From: DATLYB01 sp964502525
GTDB taxonomy: Bacteria > Bacteroidota > Bacteroidia > Chitinophagales > CAIOSU01
Assembly (NCBI GenBank): GCA_964502525.1
Contig: CAZCXH010000068.1
Coordinates: 1-23,600, forward strand
Length of the DNA: 23,600 nt
Direction of reading: 5' to 3'
The notes under the pieces were generated by a model that saw only the letters and a list, made by a program, of their open reading frames with translations, searched no databases and was not told the origin of the DNA. Shown in pieces: positions 14,901-22,054 of the stretch (the stretch's first letter is position 1; every line of letters begins with the position of its first letter). Made by a program: the position numbers and the translations under genes.

Positions 14901-17900
14901 AACGTCTGAAGACCTTTCCGCTCTTTCATCTGGAACCTATACTGTAGTGATTACGGATTCATCAGGATGCTCTATCACGGAAAGCGCAACCGTTGCTTCA
15001 CCGGATAACCTGAGCACCGCTGTTGCCGTTAAAACTTATGGCGCTGGCGGATATCATGTGAGCTGTTCAGGATCAACCGATGGAGAAATTACTGTGACTG
15101 CTACTGGCGGCACAGCTCCGTATTCTTATGCATGGGACGATCCTGCGGGGCAAATTGGGGATGCGGCAATAGGTTTGGGACTTGGAACCTATTCCGTTAC
15201 CGTTACGGATTTAAACGGATGCACTGCAGCGAACAGCGCCACTCTTTCCCTTGAACCCGGTCCATTCACATCTGATATAAGCGCGTTTGTCTATGCATCC
15301 GGGTTCAATGTGAGTTGCTTCGGTGCAAGTGACGGTTCTATTGATGTGACTGTAACAGGTGGCGAACCACCGTTCAGGTTCGGGTGGACGCGCAACGGGA
15401 CTGCCGCTGCGGACATCACGGATATGGAAGATCCGGCAAACATTACTGCAGGTTTATATACTGTGAATATTGTAGATACCAGCCTTGGCTGTATTACGCG
15501 CGACACCATCCTGCTTACTGAGCCGTCAGAAATTGTGCTGACGTTAACTCCCAGCATTTATCCCGGAGGTGTTAATATAAGTACCCCCGGAGGAAGCGAT
15601 GGTTCAATTGACCTTGAAGTAAGCGGTGGATTCGCACCTTACGCTTATGCATGGAGTAATTCTGAAACAACGCAGGATCTTTCAAACTTGACGGCTGGAA
15701 CTTATACCGTATCAGTTACAGACTCTCTTGGCTGCACAGCCTCAGCTACTATAGCCTTGAGAGAGGCAGGCGCTTCGATTACAACCATTGATACGTCTAT
15801 CTGCGAAGGGGACAGCATTTTTGCCGGAGGTGCATTCCAAACTGAAGCGGGAACTTATACTGACTCACTGCTGAACCAGTTCGGGCTGGACAGCATCGTG
15901 ATAACCAACCTCAGCGTGCTTCCTGCTTCAAGAACGGATGTGCTTGAAACAATCTGTTCCGGAAGCAGCTTTTTCGCGGGTGGGGCAGATCAAACTCAAA
16001 GCGGAACTTATTATGATACGTTGACTGCGGCAAACGGCTGCGACAGCATTATCGCCACCATGCTGACGGTAACGCCTCCGGATATTATCAATACCGTTGA
16101 TGTTACCATTTGCTTTGGCGATGGATACTTTGCTGGCGGAGATTTCCAAACCGAATCGGGAACATACGTTGATACAACCAGCGGCTCAAACGGCTGCGAC
16201 AGCATTTGGGATGTAACCAACCTGACCGTGCTGCCGGAATTAATAACCACGATTGATGTGCAGATTTGTGATGGCGCCAGTTATTTTGCCGGTGGCGCCT
16301 TCCAGACCGAATCGGGCACCTACTATGATACATTGGTCACTTCGCTCAACTGCGACAGCGTTATCGTCACCAACCTTGAGGTGCTGACCGCATTAACGAC
16401 TACCCTTGATGTTCAGATTTGCGATGGCGCCAGTTATTTTGCCGGAGGCGATTTCCAAACCGAATCGGGAACATATTACGATACGCTGGTCACTTCGCTT
16501 GGCTGCGACAGCGTGGTGGTTACCAACCTTGAGGTGCTGACCGTATTAACGACTACCGTTGACGTTCAGATTTGCGATGGCGCCAGTTATTTTGCCGGTG
16601 GTGATTTCCAGACCGAACCGGGAACTTATTACGACACGCTGGTTACTTCAATTGGATGCGACAGCGTAGTGGTTACCAACCTTGAGGTGCTGACCGTATT
16701 AACGACTACCGTTGACGTTCAGATTTGCGATGGCGCCAGTTATTTTGCCGGTGGCGCCTTCCAGACCGAACCGGGAACTTATTACGATACGCTGGTTACT
16801 GCACTTGGCTGCGACAGCGTGGTGGTTACCAACCTCACGGTATCAACCTCCATGGGGTTGAGCTTAGACGTTGCCAATCCTAATTGCGCTGATAGCTGCG
16901 GAGGTTCAATTACCGCCAACGCAACAGGCGGACAGGAACCGTTGTCGTTCCTCTGGAGTGACGGACAGACTTCGCAAACAGCAACAGGGTTGTGCGCTGG
17001 CACCCATGCGGTGACAGTAACCGATGCCAGTGGTTGCTCAGCCAGCGAATCCGGCACCATCAGCGCCTTCCAGGAAATTGCAGTCACTGTGACATCGCAG
17101 GATATTTCTGCTCAGTGTGGCGGCAACCGCATGTGCGAACTTAATTTCGGTGATTTCCCGCCCGGAACGAAGCTGAACGAGCAGTATGCCGCATACGGCA
17201 TTCATATTTCAGGCAATGCTTATGGATCATTCCCGGATCAGCTTACCATCTACAATGCTGACGGCAATGGTCCCGATCCGGATCTTCAAACGGCTGACGG
17301 TCATGTTGCAATATTCCCGGAAAACATTACCGATGCTGACGGCAACGGAACAGTGGATGTTCCAAATGACCAGGGACAGGGTGGCGTGATAACCATCACA
17401 TTCGATTACGACAGAACCGTAACCTCCTTTGTTTTCGTAGATAAGGAAAACGGACCTGCGGGAACCGCGAAAGCCTATGACGCGAATAACAATCTTCTCA
17501 CCACGGTTGCAATTCCAAATGTTGGCAATGGTTCAGTTCAAACCATTGCAGTAAATGCAACGGGTGTGCGCAAAATCGTGTTTGATTATCGCGATTCAGG
17601 CGGCTTAACCGACATCCTGCTTGACTGTAATCCGAGATGCTGCGATGGCAGCGCTGCTGCTTCGGCAACAGGCGGCAATCCCCCGTTATCTTATTCGTGG
17701 AGCAACGGAGCTACTACGGCTGCAATTGACAATCTATGTCCCGGCACTTACACGGTTACTGTAACCGATGCTGACGGTTGCAGCGGCACTCAAACCGTGA
17801 CTGTTAATGACTGCGAAAACAACGTAACAGGCTTAACGATCGTGCGCGAAAACTTTGGCGGAGACGTTGCGCCTTTCACCGAAGGAATGACCATCAGCCT

Positions 17901-18471
17901 CGATACGTTGTGTCCGTTTAACCTGAGAGCAAACCTTTGCATTGAGCCGGTTGGAAGCGTACAGTTCATTTTGAACGGAAACGACTTCCGCGTTGAAGAG
18001 TATATTCCTTACGCGCTGGCAGGTGATAATCCAACGGGCAATTATCATGATTGGGTAAGCACTCCGGGCAGCTACACGCTTGACATAATTCCATACTCCG
18101 GCCCGCGCGCTACAGGCACTGCAGGAAGCACATTCACAAGCACGTTCACCGTAATCGGCCAGTCATGCAACAGCAGCGCCCGCCTGTCTTCATCGGTTGC
18201 AGATTTGAGCACCGGCTTTGAAATAGATGTTTACCCGATCCCTTTCAATGACAAATTGGTGATTGACCTGAATGTGGCGAAGGCATCCCGTGGCAGTTTC
18301 GAGGTGATGGACATACTGGGAAGAAAGCTGATTGTGCAGGATATTGAAGCTGCCAAAGGATTGAATTCATTTGCCTTGGAAGCCGGCAACTGGATGCCTG
18401 ATGCGGTCTACTTCCTTGAAGTGAGGCTCGACACACAGGTGAAGGTTGTGAAGTTGATTAAGGCGGAATAA
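11950..18471 (+). CDS. Giant SprB-repeat surface protein with type IX sorting domain
   Basis: The 2173-residue protein starts with a signal peptide (LLLTAIFVALSAAHAQ). Residues about 35-150 resemble a fibronectin-like domain (YYVVEQSFNGADFQPLDSI). Residues 203-282 contain 14 cysteines, four of them vicinal pairs. Twelve SprB-type repeats (NVSCFG..DG ... SGG.PPYSYNW ... TYSVTVTDxNGC) run from about 311 to 1273. A seven-copy 51-residue array fills 1275-1633. Another SprB repeat follows at about 1642-1715, then an unrelated domain of about 175 residues (1716-1890), a last SprB repeat (about 1892-1950), an Ig-like domain and a sorting tail (VYPIPFND ... AVYFLEV ... VVKLIKAE). SprB repeats are known from the mobile gliding adhesin of Flavobacterium johnsoniae. 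This protein is much shorter, so an adhesin role is inference. A strong terminator follows. Confidence 0.9.
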   Translation: MRKITLLLTAIFVALSAAHAQSPKNSINNGVQLKRLNYIDPDIFTFIGKNDNVMHMVWDEVTSEPVDYYVVEQSFNGADFQPLDSIRPVRMFDIFANNYPQGMDYNNKILYSTETGSGRFIYNDELNAAELQQLMIWYRIRIVTAKGNYIYTTKMKEVVNGGDGGNFNQESQNSNPNLPAQFSNTGLGGTSNDFIVARQMVGCPSAQTPPSGYIYTGNFRTFSGECCFWEEREYRLAQITAPCGSANAWCCNFDCAPLAYDPCCVHTCGEYNQCSCHPWTCCNVNNSNIWIVYSSTNYSIGATINNITDVSCNGRFDGSVSIGINDSIPLVFYNWDNGSITGSLLNNLAAGIYSLTASTLDGCSETLNFNITEPPALNSTISARNVSCFGIADGIVDVSVSGGVPPYSYNWLDGSTALSDTTQDLVGVGPGNYAVTVTDQNGCVSNEFLPVTSPDEFTGVVRLTDLTCPDAGSAILELCCYGSNTGSAVLELSGGTPPVSFIWDDGSTGSEYRNLSAGTYSVTAIDANGCSFDRTFTLGQRDEILLSAVTTTTACGECNGSAFISVDGGSGAFSYQWPPSVASTTNTASNLCAGSYTVIVNDLFATSCFKAITVTINNIGAETITTGKTDASCFGACDGTASVSFNCSDAPCTVTWFDTVGNQLSTDNSISGLCAGTYSVVVSNSAGCTAAQTVDILEPAKFDPGLNLVNETCFGACDGIASAAPTGGASPYTLSWLDSNGTSIGTSSLITGLCAGAYELVVTDNAGCTASFPFNITSFNNLFATWNVTHNLCFGDCNGSITVTASGGTAPYSFQWFSNGVQLPETGFHLSSLCAGTYTMQVTDQNGCTYTTPDIFVIENPEPTASIATTDLSCTSICNGAAVITASGGSGALIYEWFDNFGVLIGSATGASEDSLCAGDYFAEVSDSNGCTTGRIPFTINDINPLVAALTESNVSCFGAADGAIAVDISGGFPPYNFSWSNGATSEDLSALSSGTYTVVITDSSGCSITESATVASPDNLSTAVAVKTYGAGGYHVSCSGSTDGEITVTATGGTAPYSYAWDDPAGQIGDAAIGLGLGTYSVTVTDLNGCTAANSATLSLEPGPFTSDISAFVYASGFNVSCFGASDGSIDVTVTGGEPPFRFGWTRNGTAAADITDMEDPANITAGLYTVNIVDTSLGCITRDTILLTEPSEIVLTLTPSIYPGGVNISTPGGSDGSIDLEVSGGFAPYAYAWSNSETTQDLSNLTAGTYTVSVTDSLGCTASATIALREAGASITTIDTSICEGDSIFAGGAFQTEAGTYTDSLLNQFGLDSIVITNLSVLPASRTDVLETICSGSSFFAGGADQTQSGTYYDTLTAANGCDSIIATMLTVTPPDIINTVDVTICFGDGYFAGGDFQTESGTYVDTTSGSNGCDSIWDVTNLTVLPELITTIDVQICDGASYFAGGAFQTESGTYYDTLVTSLNCDSVIVTNLEVLTALTTTLDVQICDGASYFAGGDFQTESGTYYDTLVTSLGCDSVVVTNLEVLTVLTTTVDVQICDGASYFAGGDFQTEPGTYYDTLVTSIGCDSVVVTNLEVLTVLTTTVDVQICDGASYFAGGAFQTEPGTYYDTLVTALGCDSVVVTNLTVSTSMGLSLDVANPNCADSCGGSITANATGGQEPLSFLWSDGQTSQTATGLCAGTHAVTVTDASGCSASESGTISAFQEIAVTVTSQDISAQCGGNRMCELNFGDFPPGTKLNEQYAAYGIHISGNAYGSFPDQLTIYNADGNGPDPDLQTADGHVAIFPENITDADGNGTVDVPNDQGQGGVITITFDYDRTVTSFVFVDKENGPAGTAKAYDANNNLLTTVAIPNVGNGSVQTIAVNATGVRKIVFDYRDSGGLTDILLDCNPRCCDGSAAASATGGNPPLSYSWSNGATTAAIDNLCPGTYTVTVTDADGCSGTQTVTVNDCENNVTGLTIVRENFGGDVAPFTEGMTISLDTLCPFNLRANLCIEPVGSVQFILNGNDFRVEEYIPYALAGDNPTGNYHDWVSTPGSYTLDIIPYSGPRATGTAGSTFTSTFTVIGQSCNSSARLSSSVADLSTGFEIDVYPIPFNDKLVIDLNVAKASRGSFEVMDILGRKLIVQDIEAAKGLNSFALEAGNWMPDAVYFLEVRLDTQVKVVKLIKAE
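15772..16848 (+). repeat. Seven-copy tandem array of 153-bp (51-residue) coding repeats
   Basis: The repeats start at 15772, 15925, 16078, 16237, 16390, 16543 and 16696. Six are 153 bp and the third is 159 bp. The unit reads IC.G...FAGG.FQTESGTYYDTL....CDSVVVTNL.V. The last four copies (16237-16848) are nearly identical in DNA, the first three clearly diverged, which points to recent expansion from the 3' side. The unit is a known Bacteroidota surface module, here with one Cys pair per copy. Confidence 0.9.
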
Positions 18472-18497
18472 TATTTGTTCGTGGTCCTAATAAAAAG

Positions 18498-18535
18498 AAG
18501 CCGCTTCAAATGCCAATTTTGAGGCGGCTTTTTTA
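18498..18535 (+). terminator. Intrinsic terminator of the giant surface-protein gene
   Basis: A 13-bp stem (18498-18510 with 18518-18530, one G:U pair) closes on a 7-nt loop and is followed by a run of T residues ending at 18535. It lies 26 bp after the stop codon, so it is a textbook terminator for this gene. Confidence 0.9.
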
Positions 18536-18614
18536 TGTCCTGTAAAGAAATTGAAATCAGATCAAAGAAGATGCAAAGAGGACAAATATGCTAGGGCAAA
18601 TTGCCCTTTACCTT

Positions 18615-18767
18615 TTATACTTTGAACAGGATAAACTGCGCCATTGAGCCATTTACAGTTTACGGTTTACAGTTTGGAGTTTGGACAGTGTGCCAACCGT
18701 AAACCGTAAACATATAAACTGTAAACAGAAATGGAAAATGTCAGATTTTATCCCGCGCACAGTATAA
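18615..18767. repeat. MITE-like palindromic element, copy 2 (153 bp)
   Basis: This is the second copy of the element at 1906-2042, in the same orientation. The ends match (TTATACT...GGATAAA and TTTATCCCGCGCACAGTATAA-type), as do the shared stretches CTGCGCCATTGAG, CAGTTTGGAGTTTG and CCGTAAACCGTAAACAT. It is 16 bp longer because of one more GTTTACGGTTTAC unit and a GGACAGTGTGCC stretch. The inner arms again pair. It lies in the convergent gap between the giant surface-protein gene and the lipoprotein gene, ending about 40 bp from the latter's stop. A separate 15-bp palindrome, AGGGCAA-A-TTGCCCT (18593-18607), abuts it. Confidence 0.75.
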
Positions 18768-18807
18768 ATTCAAAACGGTATCAGCCACTTTTTGAGTCAG
18801 CCCTGTG

Positions 18808-19317
18808 TTAATTGCATCTGACTACAATCGGAGGAATGTTAATGATGTTGCTCAGGTTCCCGGCCCTGTCCTTTATTCGAACAGAATATTTAATGGTATC
18901 GTAGGGATAGGAGGGCATGGGGATGCATACTTCAAAATTTGGGGAGATGCAGCATATGCTTGATTTAACAAAGGAAACTTTGCCGGAAATGCTATTGGAA
19001 CTTCCCTTTGGCGGGATGTAGGGAATATTAAACAAGGTCAGGCATTTAGTGCGATCATCAAACAGGAACAGGCTGAATGTAGGATGATTATAACAACTGC
19101 TATCGCACAGGTTGCAATTTTCAGTATCCGGTGTTTCAAATCCCAGATCGCCATCCCCATCCGTGAAGGAAAACTCAATGCTCACCGAATCCAACTGGTC
19201 AATCTCGTTTCTCGAAAGGGACAAAAACTCAATATGCGGCTGCTTGTCATAGCTGGGAGGCTCTCCGCACGCGCTGAGAAGCAGGAACCCAATGATGCCA
19301 TATCCTTTGGAGTTCAT
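18808..19317 (-). CDS. Predicted outer-membrane or periplasmic lipoprotein, Cys-rich
   Basis: I start it at the ATG at 19317 (169 residues); a TTG five codons upstream is less likely. The N-terminus KGYGIIGFLLLSAC is a canonical lipoprotein signal with the lipobox LLSAC and the lipidated Cys at residue 17. The mature part begins with a short linker and an Ig-like fold suggested by DSVSIEFSFTDGDGDLGF near residues 43-60. Further on come ENCNLCDSSC, SSICC and a final VVRCN, so at least eight cysteines lie in the mature protein. FTDGDGDLG is recurrent in uncharacterised Bacteroidota lipoproteins. The function is unknown. It is divergent from the LuxE-like gene, with about 70 bp between them. Confidence 0.82.
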   Translation of the reverse strand: MNSKGYGIIGFLLLSACGEPPSYDKQPHIEFLSLSRNEIDQLDSVSIEFSFTDGDGDLGFETPDTENCNLCDSSCYNHPTFSLFLFDDRTKCLTLFNIPYIPPKGSSNSISGKVSFVKSSICCISPNFEVCIPMPSYPYDTIKYSVRIKDRAGNLSNIINIPPIVVRCN

Positions 19318-19388
19318 TTTGGAAATTTGCAAAACTATAACTGCAATATTAAGAGTTTTATTATATCACACTTACCGGCTTACAGATA

Positions 19389-20381
19389 ATGGATAATGTT
19401 CAGGAAATAAAGGAAAGCATTTTTGAAATTGACTCGGACGAAAAATTCAGTTCTGCCGCATTGGAGATTTTTCGTCATCACATGAAGAATAATCCTGTTT
19501 ATTCAACCTACGTTAAATTAATCAATAGGAACCGGAATAGCATTAATGACATCTCAAAAATCCCCTTTCTCCCAATTGGATTTTTCAAAAGCGGCAAGGT
19601 GCTGTCCGGTGGCGCCAATGCGGAATTGGTGTTCGAAAGCAGCCAGACCACCGGGCAATCTCCTTCCTGTCATTATGTTAGCGATAAAGACGTCTATGTA
19701 AACAGCTTTTCCAAATGCTTTGAACTATTCTTTGGAAAGCCTTCCCAATATTGCATTCTTGCGCTGCTTCCCTCCTACATGGAAAGAAAAAATTCTTCTC
19801 TGGTTTTCATGGCGGAATCATTGATCAGTCAAACAAAAAATCAGTCAAGCGGATTTTTTTTGAATGATTACAAAGAGTTGTCCAAACGATTGCAATACCT
19901 TGAGTCAAAGGGAAACAAGATAATATTATTGGGTGTCGCTTTTGCACTGCTTGATTTTGCTGAAAACTATCCATTGCATCTGAAGAATACGCTGATTATT
20001 GAGACAGGAGGGATGAAAGGCAGAAGGAAAGAAATAACAAGAACTGAATTGCACGCCATTTTAAAAAAAGCCTTTGGAGTTCAAGAAATTTATTCAGAAT
20101 ATGGAATGACCGAGCTCTTGTCGCAGGCTTATTCCTCAGGTGACGGCTTTTTCAGATCGCCACCGTGGATGAAAATCATGATCCGCAATCCCTATGATCC
20201 TTTTGAACTTTTACCCATCGGGCAAACGGGAGCCATCAATATCATTGACCTCGCCAACATTCATTCCTGCGCTTTTGTCCAAACAGATGATTTAGGGAAA
20301 CTGCATCCCGATGGCTCATTTGAAGTGTTGGGAAGAGTGGATAATTCGGAATTACGCGGATGCAATCTGATGGTTGAATAA
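19389..20381 (+). CDS. LuxE-family acyl-adenylating enzyme
   Basis: The 330-residue protein is of the LuxE/acyl-protein synthetase branch of the ANL (adenylate-forming) superfamily. It carries the nucleotide-binding motif FESSQTTGQSPSCHYVS at 82-98, the LuxE hallmark ETGGMKGRRKE at 205-215, SEYGMTELL at 236-244 and the ATP-ribose and hinge segment QTDDLG...GRVDNSELRGCN near the end. The C-terminal swinging subdomain of full ANL enzymes is missing, as is usual in this family. LuxE proper activates fatty acids for the luciferase reductase complex. Bacteroidota homologues lack lux partners, and none is present here, so a role in surface-glycan or lipid acylation is only a guess. The gene converges on aroC with a 29-bp gap. 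Confidence 0.85.
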   Translation: MDNVQEIKESIFEIDSDEKFSSAALEIFRHHMKNNPVYSTYVKLINRNRNSINDISKIPFLPIGFFKSGKVLSGGANAELVFESSQTTGQSPSCHYVSDKDVYVNSFSKCFELFFGKPSQYCILALLPSYMERKNSSLVFMAESLISQTKNQSSGFFLNDYKELSKRLQYLESKGNKIILLGVAFALLDFAENYPLHLKNTLIIETGGMKGRRKEITRTELHAILKKAFGVQEIYSEYGMTELLSQAYSSGDGFFRSPPWMKIMIRNPYDPFELLPIGQTGAINIIDLANIHSCAFVQTDDLGKLHPDGSFEVLGRVDNSELRGCNLMVE

Positions 20382-20410
20382 ACTCATGGAACGATCTGGC
20401 AATCAGTTTT

Positions 20411-21505
20411 TTATCGTGCAATGAAGCTCAATCTGCTTAGCCTGCTGCGCAACAGATGATCCGCAATTACCAGGGCAGCCATTGCCTCTACGATGGGCAC
20501 TGCGCGTGGCAGCACGCAGGGGTCGTGGCGACCCTTCCCCTTCACTTCGGTTTTTTCACCCGCTTGAGTAACACTCTCCTGATCTTGCATAATGGTGGCT
20601 ACAGGCTTGAACGCAACCTTGAAATAAATATCCATGCCGTTGGAAATGCCGCCCTGAATTCCACCGGAATGATTGGTTTTGGTTATGATCTTATTTTCTT
20701 TCTTCTCAAAAATGTCATTATGCTCCGAGCCTTTGAGCTTCACTCCTTCGAATCCGGATCCATATTCAAATCCCTTGGTAGCATTGATGCTCAGCATGGC
20801 CTTTGCCAGATCTGCATGAAGCTTGTCGAATACCGGTTCCCCCAGCCCAACCGGGCAATTTTTAATGACGCATCCAACAGTGCCTCCCGCAGTATCGCCC
20901 GCTTTCCGGATTGATTCAATGTATTGAATCATTTTTTTCGCCAATCCTTCATCCGGACATCGCATGATGTTTTTTTCAGCATCCTCGATGTTCACCTCCC
21001 AATAATTTTTTTCAAGCGCGATATGAGCCACTCCGGAAACATAAGCCCTGATTTCAACTCCCGCTTCTTTCAGCAACAGTTTGGCGACCGCTCCCGCTGC
21101 CACCCGTGCTGCGGTTTCACGCGCTGACGAGCGCCCCCCTCCGCGATAGTCGCGCACTCCATATTTTTCCTGATAGGTAAAATCAGCATGCGATGGACGG
21201 AAAACATCGCGCAGATGCGCATAATCACCCGAATGAGGGTCTTTGTTTTTGATGACCAGGGCAATGGGAGTGCCAAGCGTTATTCCTTCAAATATCCCGG
21301 AAACGATTTCTACCTCATCCGCCTCTTTTCGCTGAGTGGTAATTTTCGACTGACCGGGTTTCCTCCGGTTGAGTTCATTTTGGATAAAATCTCCATTCAC
21401 CTCCAATCCGGCAGGGCAGCCGTCAATCACCACGCCAATGGCAGTTCCATGCGATTCGCCAAACGAAGTGATCCTGAAAATTTCCCCGAATGAGTTGCCA
21501 GGCAT
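20411..21505 (-). CDS. aroC: Chorismate synthase
   Basis: This enzyme catalyses the last shikimate step, conversion of 5-enolpyruvylshikimate-3-phosphate to chorismate, with reduced FMN as cofactor. The 364-residue length is normal. All three family signatures are present: GESHGTAIGVVIDGCPAG near residues 16-33, YGVRDYRGGGRSSARET near 114-130, and GRHDPCVLPRAVPIVEAM near 327-344. The Arg and His residues of the FMN/EPSP site (SHAD, RSSA, RHDPC) are intact. The ATG at 21505 gives the expected N-terminus MPGNSFG. It stands alone and is divergent from the tRNA gene; no other shikimate gene is nearby. Confidence 0.97.
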   Translation of the reverse strand: MPGNSFGEIFRITSFGESHGTAIGVVIDGCPAGLEVNGDFIQNELNRRKPGQSKITTQRKEADEVEIVSGIFEGITLGTPIALVIKNKDPHSGDYAHLRDVFRPSHADFTYQEKYGVRDYRGGGRSSARETAARVAAGAVAKLLLKEAGVEIRAYVSGVAHIALEKNYWEVNIEDAEKNIMRCPDEGLAKKMIQYIESIRKAGDTAGGTVGCVIKNCPVGLGEPVFDKLHADLAKAMLSINATKGFEYGSGFEGVKLKGSEHNDIFEKKENKIITKTNHSGGIQGGISNGMDIYFKVAFKPVATIMQDQESVTQAGEKTEVKGKGRHDPCVLPRAVPIVEAMAALVIADHLLRSRLSRLSFIAR

Positions 21506-21578
21506 TTACCGAAGATAACCGGAAAAATGAAAAAGTGAGACATGAAAGCAACTTCTTTCTTTGCAGCGGATTAAAGAG

Positions 21579-21586
21579 TATATTTG
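21579..21586 (+). promoter_or_regulatory. -7 element of the tRNA-fMet promoter
   Basis: TATATTTG is an exact TAnnTTTG match ending 11 bases before the tRNA 5' end. A TTTG lies upstream at 21560-21563, but the 15-base spacing is shorter than usual. Confidence 0.55.
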
Positions 21587-21597
21587 CACCCCTAAAT

Positions 21598-21905
<308 letters not shown>

Positions 21906-22054
21906 CTAAGAACTTTTCTAATTCAATCTCAAATTGGGTATGAGGTCTGTGGGGGTGTGAAAAACCAATCAACACATGCGCTCCAACAGTTTAAGAAGGA
22001 GTAGGCGACCTCTCGCAGGGAGATACGTTCGGTTCGGAATTATAATCCGTCCCC
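21906..22054. other. Unassigned region between recombinase remnant and haloperoxidase-like gene
   Basis: No gene is visible. The stretch contains short complementary pairs (GAGGTC near 21940 with GACCTC near 22010, GTGT with ACAC around 21955-21975) and a near-palindrome CGGAATTATAATCCG just before the stop of the minus-strand gene at 22055. It may be further debris of the integrated element or a structured 3' end; nothing decisive can be read. Confidence 0.4.

Larger units (their letters stand above)
18472..18807. other. Convergent intergenic region: terminator plus repeat element
   Basis: This 336-bp gap holds the giant gene's terminator (18498-18535), a 15-bp palindrome (18593-18607) and the second MITE-like copy (18615-18767). 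The remaining 60 bp at 18536-18592 show nothing I can assign. No coding region is present. Confidence 0.7.

Noticed and set aside
15772..16848. Possible CRISPR-like repeat array
   Set aside because: The period is 153 bp, the repeats are in frame and translate into a known surface module; there are no spacers.
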